Shown: positions 18,787 to 27,603 of the stretch, in pieces | Numbering within the stretch: the stretch's first letter is position 1 | How the letters are laid out: the number at the start of each line of letters is the position of its first letter | NCBI GenBank assembly: GCA_020041925.1 | Contig: CP083409.1 | Length of the DNA stretch: 64,000 nt | Source: Faucicola osloensis_D | GTDB lineage: Bacteria > Pseudomonadota > Gammaproteobacteria > Pseudomonadales > Moraxellaceae | Reading direction: 5' to 3' (one strand) | The notes under the pieces: model-generated | Told to the model about the DNA's origin: nothing | The model's input: the letters and a program-made list of their open reading frames with translations, nothing else | Databases searched by the model: none | Translations under genes and position numbers: made by a program

Positions 18787-19269
18787 ATATAGCTTAACGC
18801 TTAAAAATTGTGTTTACAACTCTTTTTTTTACATTGCTACACAATATTACACGAACATCACAATATGTTATATTTTTATTTTTTAGTAGCTAAGCTTATT
18901 AATTACGCTCGATACTAAGAATCCAACAACCATCATAATGATTCGAAATTACACATCAAAACTATATACTAATCTTGAGAAGGATTTTAATACAGTCTAT
19001 TTAAATTTACCATATCTTAAATTCATACTGTCACTAAATGATACATTCTAGTGACATTCATTTACTTAATGTGTGAGTGATACATTTGCTATACCACTAA
19101 AACAGTTTCGTCTAGATAATGGCTTAGCGTTCATAAAGTAAGATAGATAATTTAACATGTAAACCCGTCAATCATTTTGAAAACTTCAGTATGTCAGACT
19201 GTAACAGTATTTTAGTCGCTTTTATTAGCGTTATAACCAGCTAATCCTATCTTTTATATCAATATTTGT
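18787..19269. other. intergenic region between ompA and the pseudopilin gene
   Basis: About 480 bp of very A/T-rich DNA with no credible gene or RNA on either strand. It contains a 7-bp inverted repeat GTCACTA/TAGTGAC (19030-19036 and 19049-19055) and two TGATACATT copies (19038 and 19078). I see no terminator and no IS remnant. Confidence 0.55.
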
Positions 19270-19297
19270 TTGTTAATTTATCAAAACTCTCTATAAT
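19270..19297 (+). promoter_or_regulatory. candidate promoter of the pseudopilin gene
   Basis: TTGTTA (four of six) and a perfect TATAAT are 16 bp apart. Transcription would begin near 19304, about 54 nt before the chosen start codon. Confidence 0.5.
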
Positions 19298-19357
19298 GAT
19301 GGACTAAAATCGTTTATTGTGTTATTCCATTATGATCTAGCCGGTAGCTCTAATAGC

Positions 19358-19921
19358 ATGAATGATTCGAAAGCCAACATATTCTCAATAAAAAGACAGG
19401 GATTTACTTTGATTGAAACAGTCGTCGTTTTGGCTGTTTTATCCATCATTGTGGCGATGGCTTCGATTACTATTATTAGCAGCTTAAAGCAAATGGAAGC
19501 TAAAAGCACCGCTTCAAGCTTAATGAATTTTTTAAGCAGCGCAAAACAAGAGGCGTTAATTTATCAAAACCCTGTCATCGCCTGTGTCGCTAGCAATAGC
19601 TTGGCTTGCGTGACAACTGGCGGTCATCAGCTGATTAGCTTTATCGATAAAAATAACAATAACAGCTATGAGGCAGCGGTAGACAAACTCAATCATCAGC
19701 TTACGTTAGACTTGTCTTGGGGTGTGCTTACGGCAAATATCTCGCTGAATAACAACTATATTATTTTTAAGCCAGAAAACGCTAGACCCATTGGTTATAT
19801 GGGTAATATTCAATACTGCCCTTTAGATGGTAAGGTCGATAATCGACTAAAGGTAAGTTTTAGCAAAACAGGCATTATTAAATATAAGCCCTACTCAGTT
19901 GAACAGTTTAACTGCCCCTAA
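19358..19921 (+). CDS. type IV pilin-like / GspH-FimT family pseudopilin
   Basis: 187 residues. The N-terminus is a class III (prepilin) signal: a 15-residue polar leader ending KRQG, then FTLIE with the invariant Glu at +5, then a hydrophobic helix (TVVVLAVLSIIVAMASITII). PilD would cut after Gly15. The body has the GspH/FimT look, with paired Cys residues (CVASNSLAC) and a C-terminal Cys. It would be a minor pilin priming type IV pilus assembly, or a type II secretion pseudopilin. The frame is open from a GTG at 19319; ATG 19358 gives the more usual leader length. No other pilus gene is nearby. Confidence 0.8.
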   Translation: MNDSKANIFSIKRQGFTLIETVVVLAVLSIIVAMASITIISSLKQMEAKSTASSLMNFLSSAKQEALIYQNPVIACVASNSLACVTTGGHQLISFIDKNNNNSYEAAVDKLNHQLTLDLSWGVLTANISLNNNYIIFKPENARPIGYMGNIQYCPLDGKVDNRLKVSFSKTGIIKYKPYSVEQFNCP

Positions 19922-19924
19922 TAG

Positions 19925-20674
19925 CTAGGTGTTTGCCGTAAAGGCCTTTTTCATTGCGCCAACCGCTTGGCTAAGCCCCATAAACACACTGTCTGCAATG
20001 ATGGCATGACCGATATTTAGTTCATGGATGCCACCAATATCAGCAATGGGTGCAACGTTGTCACGGGTAAGACCGTGCCCCGCATTGACCAGTAAGCTTG
20101 CTTTTGCCTCGTGGGCATGCGTCACGGCTGTTTTGATACGGGTGATTTCATGGCTAATTTTAACTTGGTCATGTTGCAAACAATAGTCAGCATAGGCGCC
20201 CGTGTGTAGTTCAATGGCATCTGCCCCCAACGCAATGCTTTTATCAATTTGTGCCAACTCTGGATCAATGAATAGTGACACTTGAGTGCCGACTTGATGT
20301 AACTGTTGAATCGCACTGGCTATTTTGTGCTGATTGCCAATCACATCAAGACCGCCTTCGGTGGTTAGTTCTTGGCGTTTTTCAGGGACAAAGCACACCC
20401 AAGCTGGCTTAACATCACAGGCTATTGCTACCATCTCGTCAGTGACTGCCATTTCAAGGTTCATACGAGTGGTTATGACTTTGGCAAGCCGATAAACATC
20501 ATCATCTTGAATATGACGACGATCTTCACGCAAATGCAGCGTGATACCATCCGCCCCCGCCTGCTCACAAATTAACGCACCTGCCACAGGATCGGGATAC
20601 GCCACGCCACGCGCTTGACGCAGGGTAGCAATATGGTCGATATTGACACCGAGTAAGGGTTGATTGCTGGTCAT
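19925..20674 (-). CDS. pdxJ: pyridoxine 5'-phosphate synthase
   Basis: TIM-barrel enzyme that condenses deoxyxylulose 5-phosphate with 3-amino-2-oxopropyl phosphate to pyridoxine 5'-phosphate, the last step of the DXP-dependent vitamin B6 route. 249 residues. Conserved blocks are LGVNIDHIATLRQARG at the N-terminus, GADGITLHLREDRRHI, a catalytic Glu in IELHTG, and VNAGHGL near 195. It is the last gene of the lepA-to-pdxJ run and ends 3 bp from the convergent pseudopilin stop. Confidence 0.95.
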   Translation of the reverse strand: MTSNQPLLGVNIDHIATLRQARGVAYPDPVAGALICEQAGADGITLHLREDRRHIQDDDVYRLAKVITTRMNLEMAVTDEMVAIACDVKPAWVCFVPEKRQELTTEGGLDVIGNQHKIASAIQQLHQVGTQVSLFIDPELAQIDKSIALGADAIELHTGAYADYCLQHDQVKISHEITRIKTAVTHAHEAKASLLVNAGHGLTRDNVAPIADIGGIHELNIGHAIIADSVFMGLSQAVGAMKKAFTANT

Positions 20675-20713
20675 GATATGCCCTATTTTGTCTATGATTG
20701 ATACTGAGTAAGC

Positions 20714-21469
20714 TTATTGATATTGGGTAAGCTGCTGCCAAAGTTCTCGGCTTTGCAAGGTTTGATAATTGAGTAAATTATCCATCAAATGGCGGTGCAT
20801 GGCACTGATACTATTGACCAATTGTTTGGCTAAATCAAAATCTTGTTGCATCATTTGGTTAAACCTAGCTTCATCTTGCAAACATTGATACCAAGTTAGC
20901 AGCTGCTCACCTGTTATTGACATATCAGGTTTATCCAAGGGTAAAACTGGCATAAATCCTTGCTGTAGTTGGTATTGATAACGCTGCGATGAGACTATTA
21001 AATCCCCTAACGCATCTTTAGCAAAATCGAACCCATAGCCTAATTGTTCAAACAATACATTTTCAAAGCGTCTTAAATACCACTTTAAACGGGTCATGTC
21101 ATATGGCGATTGCGCTGGCTCGACAAACAGCTTTGCCATGTTTGCAACGCACTGCTGATATGCTTGCCATATCTCAGCAAACGGCTCTTCAATAGGCAAT
21201 AGTTTTTGCAAAATCTCATTGAGATACATGCCTGCATACAGGCTTTGTCCTGTGAGCGTAATATGATTTTGCAAAATTTGGCTTTGACTAAAGGTTTTTA
21301 GGCTGTTTTTACCATTGCCAAAAAATTGTATGGGGACAAATAGCGGTAAGTTTTTTTTACCGATACCATGTACTACCCCCCATTCTTCACTAAACAGGTA
21401 AACCAAACTACGGCTTTCACCATATGGCTTTTGGTGCAGAATATAACCTGTTAGCAGTTGATTGCGCAT
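20714..21469 (-). CDS. recO: DNA repair protein RecO
   Basis: Recombination mediator that with RecR loads RecA on SSB-coated gaps. 251 residues: an N-terminal OB fold beginning NQLLTGYILHQKPYGESRSLVYLFS and an all-helical C-terminal part (AGMYLNEILQKLLP, MTRLKWYLRRFE). As in other gammaproteobacteria it lacks the zinc-binding Cys cluster found in Deinococcus RecO. It is 20 bp downstream of era and 39 bp before pdxJ. Confidence 0.9.
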   Translation of the reverse strand: MRNQLLTGYILHQKPYGESRSLVYLFSEEWGVVHGIGKKNLPLFVPIQFFGNGKNSLKTFSQSQILQNHITLTGQSLYAGMYLNEILQKLLPIEEPFAEIWQAYQQCVANMAKLFVEPAQSPYDMTRLKWYLRRFENVLFEQLGYGFDFAKDALGDLIVSSQRYQYQLQQGFMPVLPLDKPDMSITGEQLLTWYQCLQDEARFNQMMQQDFDLAKQLVNSISAMHRHLMDNLLNYQTLQSRELWQQLTQYQ

Positions 21470-21489
21470 AGTAGCCTTTAGCCTATAAC

Positions 21490-22539
21490 CTAGTAGCCCA
21501 AGCTCGTTAGCGCACGCTCATCATCTGACCAGCCTTTTTTGACTTTAACCCACAGTGTTAGCATCACTTTTTTATCAAACATTTTTTCCATATCTTGGCG
21601 CGCTTCGATGCCGATTTGTTTGATTTTTTCGCCTTTATCACCGATGACAATCACCTTTTGACCTTGACGCTCGACAAAAATCGTGGCATCGATAAAGGTC
21701 ACGGCTTTACGCCATTTCCCTGTTTTTGGGTCTTGATGCGCAGGCTCATCCTTAAAGGTATCGATTTGTACGGTTAAATCGTAAGGAATCTCATCGCCCG
21801 ATGCCCGCATCACTTTTTCACGAATGATTTCACTGGCTAAAAAGCGTTCTGAACGGTCAGTAACTTGTTCTGCATCATAGATGGGCGCTGCAATCGGTAA
21901 ATGCTTACCGATGACTCGTACTAGCTCATCTAAGTTATGCGCACGTAATGCAGATACGGGCACGATATCACTAAATACTTGGGTGTCATGCAGTTTTTGT
22001 AGTAGTGCGAACAGCTGAGCTTCGTCCTTAATAGTGTCGCTTTTATTAATCACTGCAATCACAGGGACGCCCAAATTTTGCACTTTGGCAAACACCAGCT
22101 CATCATCTTCCACCCATTTTAGGCTATCAATCACAAACAATACCGCATCAACGTCTGCCAAAGCCGAAGTTGCTGCCTTATTCATGCGCTCATTGATAGC
22201 GCGCACTTCGCGGCTATGGATACCTGGGGTGTCAACAAAAATCGCTTGTAATTGCTCGTTGGTCAAAATCCCCATAATGCGATGGCGAGTGGTTTGGGGT
22301 TTTCGCGAGGTAATCGACAATTTTTGACCCAACACATGATTCATCAATGTTGATTTACCCACGTTTGGACGTCCGACAATGGCTACATATCCCGTGCGAA
22401 AATCCACCGCACGCGCGGGTGCTGATTCGCTTTGCCCACTGAAAAATTGACTGATAACATCATGGTTGTTGTCCGCTGATGGAATATCGACAGCTGGGTC
22501 AGTGGTGGTTTGTTGGGTAGCGTCTGCTTGGTTAGACAT
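21490..22539 (-). CDS. era: GTPase Era
   Basis: GTPase that binds the 3' end of 16S rRNA and assists 30S maturation. G1 GRPNVGKSTL, G2 with TSRKPQTTRH, G3 DTPGIHS, G4 NKSD, then the C-terminal KH domain with VIGDKGEKIKQIG. A polar extension of about 45 residues precedes the GTPase domain (Era is usually about 300 residues; here 349). ATG 22539 (MSNQADATQQ) is preferred to ATG 22557; neither has a clear ribosome site, so the extension is uncertain. Confidence 0.93.
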   Translation of the reverse strand: MSNQADATQQTTTDPAVDIPSADNNHDVISQFFSGQSESAPARAVDFRTGYVAIVGRPNVGKSTLMNHVLGQKLSITSRKPQTTRHRIMGILTNEQLQAIFVDTPGIHSREVRAINERMNKAATSALADVDAVLFVIDSLKWVEDDELVFAKVQNLGVPVIAVINKSDTIKDEAQLFALLQKLHDTQVFSDIVPVSALRAHNLDELVRVIGKHLPIAAPIYDAEQVTDRSERFLASEIIREKVMRASGDEIPYDLTVQIDTFKDEPAHQDPKTGKWRKAVTFIDATIFVERQGQKVIVIGDKGEKIKQIGIEARQDMEKMFDKKVMLTLWVKVKKGWSDDERALTSLGY

Positions 22540-22654
22540 AAAGTGGGGTCTCAACATTGGTTTAAAGGGTACAAATTATTGTAGAAGAGTTTTGAGCAAA
22601 TTTCAGTAAGCATTTCAGCAAATTTGGGTGTTGACAGTATAGCAGATTGGCAAA

Positions 22655-23440
22655 TTAGCGCAGCGGCGGTAACAAATCACTGATTTTACTCAGCATAGCT
22701 TCAGCGCAGCGCTGCTCGGCAATACGGCGACTTTCCCCTTGGGCTGTGACTGAAGCTTGGGTTGGCGCTATGGGTTTGGCGGTTTTATTGTCACAAACAA
22801 TCTCGACTTGGCAGCTGACCACAAAAATTTGATTGGGGGCATTGCCGATGGTTTCGGTCACCTCATAGCGAGGTAGCGCAAGTTGGTGTGCCTGCAACAG
22901 CTCTTGTAAACGACTTTTGGCATCTTTTAGCACTTTTTGTTCTTTCACTTTTTCGAACAAATCTTCAAACCACGCCAGCACACAAGCCTTAACGGTGTCA
23001 AAATTTTGACTGTCAAGATAAATGGCGCCAATCAAAGCTTCAACGCTATCTGCCAAGATTGAGGCGCGCTGACGACCACCGCCTTTACGCTCGCCCACCC
23101 CTAAAATCAAATAATCCGACAAATTGAGCTGCTTTGCGATAATCACCAAAGTTTCTTCGCGCACAAGCGACGCACGTAAGCGACTGAGCCGACCTTCATT
23201 ATAGTCGGGATAGCGCAAAAATAAGGCTTCTGCGATGATCACACCGAGCAATGCATCTCCCAAGAACTCTAATCGCTCATAATTGTGTTCGCTATCAAAT
23301 GAGCGATGCATGAGTGCCATAATGGGTAAATTCACATTATCAAACTGATAACCCATTTGATAAAACAGCGCGGTTAATTGACGCACTTGTGGCGGTAGTT
23401 TTTTGAGATTAAAGGTAGGGATAGTGATTGGTAAATTCAT
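22655..23440 (-). CDS. rnc: ribonuclease III
   Basis: Double-strand-specific endoribonuclease for rRNA and mRNA processing. 261 residues. The signature ERLEFLGDALLG is near residue 57, the second acidic patch is DSVEALIGAIYLD near 130, and a C-terminal double-stranded-RNA-binding domain (AKSRLQELLQAH to RIAEQRCAEAML) follows. About 20 extra N-terminal residues and a Lys/Ala/Thr-rich insert in the RNA-binding domain make it longer than E. coli's 226. ATG 23440 is used; a TTG three codons upstream is less likely. It stands between the DUF4845 gene and era. Confidence 0.94.
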   Translation of the reverse strand: MNLPITIPTFNLKKLPPQVRQLTALFYQMGYQFDNVNLPIMALMHRSFDSEHNYERLEFLGDALLGVIIAEALFLRYPDYNEGRLSRLRASLVREETLVIIAKQLNLSDYLILGVGERKGGGRQRASILADSVEALIGAIYLDSQNFDTVKACVLAWFEDLFEKVKEQKVLKDAKSRLQELLQAHQLALPRYEVTETIGNAPNQIFVVSCQVEIVCDNKTAKPIAPTQASVTAQGESRRIAEQRCAEAMLSKISDLLPPLR

Positions 23441-23528
23441 CTGCTTCAAATTGTTAGAAAAGTATTCGCCATTTAAATCATAACATGGCTATCACTTACA
23501 TTGGGGCTACAAGCTCAATAACTAATAA

Positions 23529-23921
23529 CTATTGCTTGGCGACTTTGGCATCTTCTGCGCTAATGGTATCTTCAAAGCGATTGACAATATCGACGTTACC
23601 AAAAAAGTTGTTTGCTTCATCGTATTTTAGTTTCACTGACATCGCACCTGGCGTATCATCCACCACTTCCACGACATCTTCTGCCTTTTGGCTGACACCG
23701 TTAATATTCCATTGGGAATTGACGTTACCTAAAAAATCTTTGACACTTTCTTTATTGTCATTGGACTTTTTGAGTTCAAAAGCCAACGATTTTTTGAGTT
23801 GGTAGTGACCGACTTGGGCAGGGATAATAGCTAAACCGAGTTTGGCACACACGACGATGAGTACAATCATAATCACGATACCCGTTACGCTGGCGCCGCG
23901 CTGATGACTTGGTAGGTTCAT
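23529..23921 (-). CDS. DUF4845 domain-containing membrane protein
   Basis: 130 residues: a short basic N-terminus with QRGAS, one membrane helix (VTGIVIMIVLIVVCAKLGLAIIP) and a soluble domain of about 95 residues. This small family is recognised by its fixed position between lepB and rnc in beta- and gammaproteobacteria, as here. Its function is unknown. The helix start resembles that of pseudopilins (RGASVTGI), but the prepilin FTLIE motif is absent. AAAGGAGAATACGGC before the ATG is a good ribosome site. Confidence 0.85.
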   Translation of the reverse strand: MNLPSHQRGASVTGIVIMIVLIVVCAKLGLAIIPAQVGHYQLKKSLAFELKKSNDNKESVKDFLGNVNSQWNINGVSQKAEDVVEVVDDTPGAMSVKLKYDEANNFFGNVDIVNRFEDTISAEDAKVAKQ

Positions 23922-24028
23922 GCCGTATTCTCCTTTGACAATCGCTCAAGATAGGTTAATGTAAGCTTTAGTTAATTAAATATTCTCAACAACAAAGGCT
24001 TTGATATCCAATTTTTTAAAGTAAGCGG

Positions 24029-24934
24029 TTAGTGTATTGCGCCATTGCGATTAAAGGTGGGTAGACTTAATCCACTGGCTTTGTGCGTCCACACATACAC
24101 GGCTTTACCCGCTAGGTTCTCATCAGGTACAAACCCCCAAAAACGACTATCAGCACTGCGATCACGGTTATCGCCCATCACAAAATAGTGTCCTTTAGGT
24201 ACTGTTAGTTGCCATTGTTGACCTTGGCTTGCCATCAATTGAGGTGAGGCTTGCTGCAAAAAGCTGGCATATTGAAACCAATTTTTGTCACCCAAATAGC
24301 GCACCAAATGTTGATGATTGCTACTGGGTGATTCTTGCACGTATTTGGCAGACAATTCTTCTTGATTGCCCAATTGCGCTGCTTGCTCAGCTGTCACAAG
24401 CTCACCGGTCTCGGTTTTACCTGGCGGATAGAGCTGCGCTGTCATCTTAGGGTCAGGGGTAAAGTTGGCAGGCGTGGTCGCAATCGCTTTACCATTGACG
24501 CTTAACTGCCCGTTATTAAAGCTCACCGTATCCCCACCTACGCCAATCACCCGCTTGATATAATAAATTTTTGGGTTCTCAGGATAGCGAAATACCACCA
24601 CATCACCATGCTGTGGCGCGCCTAAGTCAAGCACCTTGGTATTCACCAGTGGCAAGCGGATACCATACGCGTATTTATTGACCGCAATAAAGTCACCCGT
24701 GTATAAGGTTGGCACCATCGACGATGAGGGAATATTAAACGGCTCAATCAAAAACGAACGCACCACCAAGACGATGACTAAAATCGGGAAAAAATCATAC
24801 GCCCATCGCACCGGCGCAGTCGATTTCTCCAATCCTTTGCTTTGCTTTTGCTTTAGTACCAATTTATCCAGTAGCCAAATAGCGCCCAAAATCAAGGTCG
24901 CAGGGACAAGAATCAAATTAAAATCAAAATCCAT
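24029..24934 (-). CDS. lepB: signal peptidase I
   Basis: Inner-membrane serine protease that removes signal peptides from exported preproteins. 301 residues. Two N-terminal helices (about 5-22 and 48-64) come before box B with catalytic Ser72 in IPSSSMVPTL, box D YYIKRVIGVGGD with the general-base Lys, and box E GDNRDRSADSRFWG near 250. An insert of about 55 polar residues separates boxes D and E, typical of larger Gram-negative LepB. The gene starts 8 bp after the lepA stop, so the two are co-transcribed. Confidence 0.95.
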   Translation of the reverse strand: MDFDFNLILVPATLILGAIWLLDKLVLKQKQSKGLEKSTAPVRWAYDFFPILVIVLVVRSFLIEPFNIPSSSMVPTLYTGDFIAVNKYAYGIRLPLVNTKVLDLGAPQHGDVVVFRYPENPKIYYIKRVIGVGGDTVSFNNGQLSVNGKAIATTPANFTPDPKMTAQLYPPGKTETGELVTAEQAAQLGNQEELSAKYVQESPSSNHQHLVRYLGDKNWFQYASFLQQASPQLMASQGQQWQLTVPKGHYFVMGDNRDRSADSRFWGFVPDENLAGKAVYVWTHKASGLSLPTFNRNGAIH

Positions 24935-24942
24935 ACTTGCCT

Positions 24943-26748
24943 CTACGACTGGTTATCCACTTTTAACACCGCCAAAAACGCTTCTTGTGGAATCTCAACA
25001 CGCCCCACTTGCTTCATGCGTTTTTTACCTTCTTTTTGCTTTGACAGTAGTTTTTTCTTACGTGACACGTCACCGCCATAACATTTGGCAAGTACGTCTT
25101 TACGCATGGCTTTGACCGTGCTACGGGCAATGATTTGGCTACCAATCGCCGCTTGAATTGCCACGTCAAACATTTGACGAGGAATCAATTCTTTCATTTT
25201 TTCAACCAGCTGATTACCGCGATAGCGCGCTTGCTCAGCATGACAAATCATCGCCAGTGCATCAACTTTTTCGCCATTAATGAGTACATCTACCCGAACC
25301 AGTTTATCTGTTTCAAAGCGCTCAAAGCCGTAATCCAGTGACGCAAAGCCACGTGACACTGATTTTAGACGGTCAAAAAAGTCCATGACCACTTCACCCA
25401 TCGGAATATCAAAGGTCAACTGCACTTGCTGTCCCATAAACTTCATATCAACTTGGATACCACGACGCTCGATACATAATGTCATCACGTTACCTAGATA
25501 ATCGGGTGGCACCAGAATGTGACAGCGCGCAATCGGCTCACGAAACTCATCAATCAGACCTGGGTCAGGCATTTTTGATGGGTTATCGATTTGGATAATC
25601 TCACCATTGCGTTTTTTGATTTCGTAGATAACGGTCGGTGCCGTGGTAATCAAATCTAAATCATATTCACGCTCAAGACGTTCTTGGATGATTTCCATAT
25701 GCAGCATCCCCAAGAAACCACAGCGAAAACCAAACCCAAGTGCGTCAGAGGTATCAGGCTCAAAAAACAACGCAGCGTCATTGACTTGCAGTTTTTGTAG
25801 CGCTTCACGAAACGCCTCAAAGTCACTCGAATCGACAGGGAACATACCGGCATAGACTTGCGGCTTGACCTTTTTAAACCCTGGTATGCTATCTACATCT
25901 GGGGTTTTGGCAAGGGTAATGGTATCGCCCACAGGCGCACCGCCAATGTCTTTGATACCGGCAATCACAAAACCCACTTCGCCGGCTTCTAAGATATTGG
26001 TCTCAAACGATTTTGGGGTAAACACCCCAATCGATGTCACAATATGCGTGCCTTTGGTCGATTTGATATGGATTTTATCGTCTTTTTTGAGCGTGCCTTG
26101 ACGCACACGTACCAGTGACACAACCCCAAGATAATTGTCAAACCATGAGTCAATAATTAACGCTTGCAAAGGGGCATCACGGTCGCCTTCAGGCGCGGGA
26201 ATACGCTCAACAATCGCTTGTAGCAAATCATCCACGCCCACCCCTGTCTTGGCAGACACGCGCGGTGCATCCATCGCTTCAATCCCGATAATGTCTTCGA
26301 TTTCTTGAATCACGCGCTCGGGATCCACTTGCGGTAAGTCAATCTTGTTGAGTACCGGTAATACTTCAAGCCCCTGCTCAATCGCGGTATAACAGTTGGC
26401 AACCGACTGCGCTTCTACGCCTTGCGCGGCATCAACCACCAGCAAAGCGCCTTCGCAAGCTGCCAGTGAACGCGACACTTCATACGAAAAATCGACGTGC
26501 CCTGGGGTATCAATAAAGTTAAACTGGTATTTGTCACCGTTTGGGTGGTTATAATACAGCGTGACAGATTGGGCTTTAATGGTAATACCGCGCTCGCGCT
26601 CAATATCCATCGAGTCAAGTACTTGCGCCTGCATTTCACGTGCTTGTAGACCACCACACATTTGGATAATGCGGTCGGCAAGCGTGGATTTACCGTGGTC
26701 GATATGGGCAATAATAGAAAAATTACGAATATGAGATAAGGCGGTCAC
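24943..26748 (-). CDS. lepA: elongation factor 4 (back-translocating GTPase LepA)
   Basis: Translational GTPase linked to ribosome assembly and stalled elongation. 601 residues, the usual length. G1 AHIDHGKSTLADR, G2 RGITIKAQ, G3 DTPGHVDFSYEV, G4 NKIDLP, and the LepA-specific C-terminal domain ending KKLLSKQKEGKKRMKQVG and PQEAFLAVLK. It is the first gene of the leftward run lepA-lepB-DUF4845-rnc-era-recO-pdxJ, a widely conserved order. Confidence 0.96.
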   Translation of the reverse strand: MTALSHIRNFSIIAHIDHGKSTLADRIIQMCGGLQAREMQAQVLDSMDIERERGITIKAQSVTLYYNHPNGDKYQFNFIDTPGHVDFSYEVSRSLAACEGALLVVDAAQGVEAQSVANCYTAIEQGLEVLPVLNKIDLPQVDPERVIQEIEDIIGIEAMDAPRVSAKTGVGVDDLLQAIVERIPAPEGDRDAPLQALIIDSWFDNYLGVVSLVRVRQGTLKKDDKIHIKSTKGTHIVTSIGVFTPKSFETNILEAGEVGFVIAGIKDIGGAPVGDTITLAKTPDVDSIPGFKKVKPQVYAGMFPVDSSDFEAFREALQKLQVNDAALFFEPDTSDALGFGFRCGFLGMLHMEIIQERLEREYDLDLITTAPTVIYEIKKRNGEIIQIDNPSKMPDPGLIDEFREPIARCHILVPPDYLGNVMTLCIERRGIQVDMKFMGQQVQLTFDIPMGEVVMDFFDRLKSVSRGFASLDYGFERFETDKLVRVDVLINGEKVDALAMICHAEQARYRGNQLVEKMKELIPRQMFDVAIQAAIGSQIIARSTVKAMRKDVLAKCYGGDVSRKKKLLSKQKEGKKRMKQVGRVEIPQEAFLAVLKVDNQS

Positions 26749-26937
26749 AATTACCTACTAACAAAAAAGTATATGATTAAATTTGTAGAAAAATAGCCTT
26801 ATTGTAACGTATTTTTCCACAATCACCTACTGAATTTATTGTGACAGCTTTTGGGATGTCATAAAAAAAGATAAGCGTTGGGTGTCAATATCTGTTGCAA
26901 ACCCAGAGCCCAAAACAAAGCCCAAACCCTCCCCAAA

Positions 26938-27303
26938 CTAAGCTTTTTTGACGACGCTGGATTTGAGTTTCATCGCGCCAAAACCGTCAATTTTACAATC
27001 AATATCATGATCATCGGTAGCATCATGGAGCAGGCGAATGGATTTGACTTTGGTGCCAACTTTAATGGGGGTACTTGCACCTTTGACTTTTAAGTCTTTA
27101 ATAACCGTCACACTATCCCCATCTTGTAGCACATTGCCGACGGCATCTTTAATAACTTGTTCGCTGGCTGCTTCGGTTTCGCCCGTTTGCCATGCCTGCT
27201 GCTGTGCTTCAAAGCCACACATCGGGCAAATCAGTAAATCACCATCTTGGTATGTATAATTTTCTTTACACTTGGGGCATGGGGGACAGGCAGGTAAACT
27301 CAT
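26938..27303 (-). CDS. yjdM: YjdM (PhnA-type) zinc-ribbon protein
   Basis: 121 residues. The N-terminus has a four-Cys zinc ribbon, CPPCPKCKENYTY then LLICPMCGFE, followed by the PhnA domain with KDAVGNVLQDGDSVTVIKDLKVKG and ending LKSSVVKKA. This matches E. coli YjdM, formerly called PhnA; despite the old name it is not phosphonoacetate hydrolase and its role is unknown. Its upstream DNA contains two dyad repeats (27346-27373, 27405-27432). Confidence 0.9.
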   Translation of the reverse strand: MSLPACPPCPKCKENYTYQDGDLLICPMCGFEAQQQAWQTGETEAASEQVIKDAVGNVLQDGDSVTVIKDLKVKGASTPIKVGTKVKSIRLLHDATDDHDIDCKIDGFGAMKLKSSVVKKA

Positions 27304-27345
27304 AGTACACGCTCAATTATCTTAGAAAGAATTTAACAGTCGTTA

Positions 27346-27373
27346 GGTGGGGTATTGTACGCGATAACTCACA
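27346..27373. repeat. imperfect 28-bp dyad, copy 1
   Basis: Half-sites GGTGGGGTATTG and CGATAACTCACA flank TACG. The first 27 bases are identical to copy 2. It lies 43 bp upstream of the yjdM start codon and is a candidate operator. Confidence 0.6.
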
Positions 27374-27404
27374 CATATAGTCGATTAGCTGTCTAACTTG
27401 CATT

Positions 27405-27432
27405 GGTGGGGTATTGTACGCGATAACTCACC
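27405..27432. repeat. imperfect 28-bp dyad, copy 2
   Basis: Half-sites GGTGGGGTATTG and CGATAACTCACC flank TACG; nine of twelve positions are dyad-symmetric. It starts exactly 59 bp after copy 1, with a 32-bp spacer. Confidence 0.6.
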
Positions 27433-27603
27433 CCAATAATAGTAATCAGCCAGCACAGACAAATCCTCTGACAAATGACCTAGTAAATCAGAATTTAAAG
27501 CAGAACTTAGCCAAGCATAACCTAATAAAGCATGATTGCAGTCTGAGCCCAATTGTGCAAAACTTTGATTATAATTTTTTTAGCCAATAAAAAGAGAGCC
27601 ACC

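Noticed and set aside
18787..19269. Hidden gene or stable RNA in the long gap after ompA
   Set aside because: No frame of useful length with a ribosome site, no GC-rich structured segment and no terminator was found.
24636..25115. 159-codon open frame on the + strand
   Set aside because: It runs antisense across the ends of lepB and lepA, both certain genes, and shows no protein-like features.
27346..27432. Two 27-bp repeats with a 32-bp spacer, the size of a minimal CRISPR array
   Set aside because: Only two units, no third repeat at the expected spacing on either side, no cas genes, and the repeat is a dyad between divergent promoters; an operator pair fits better.
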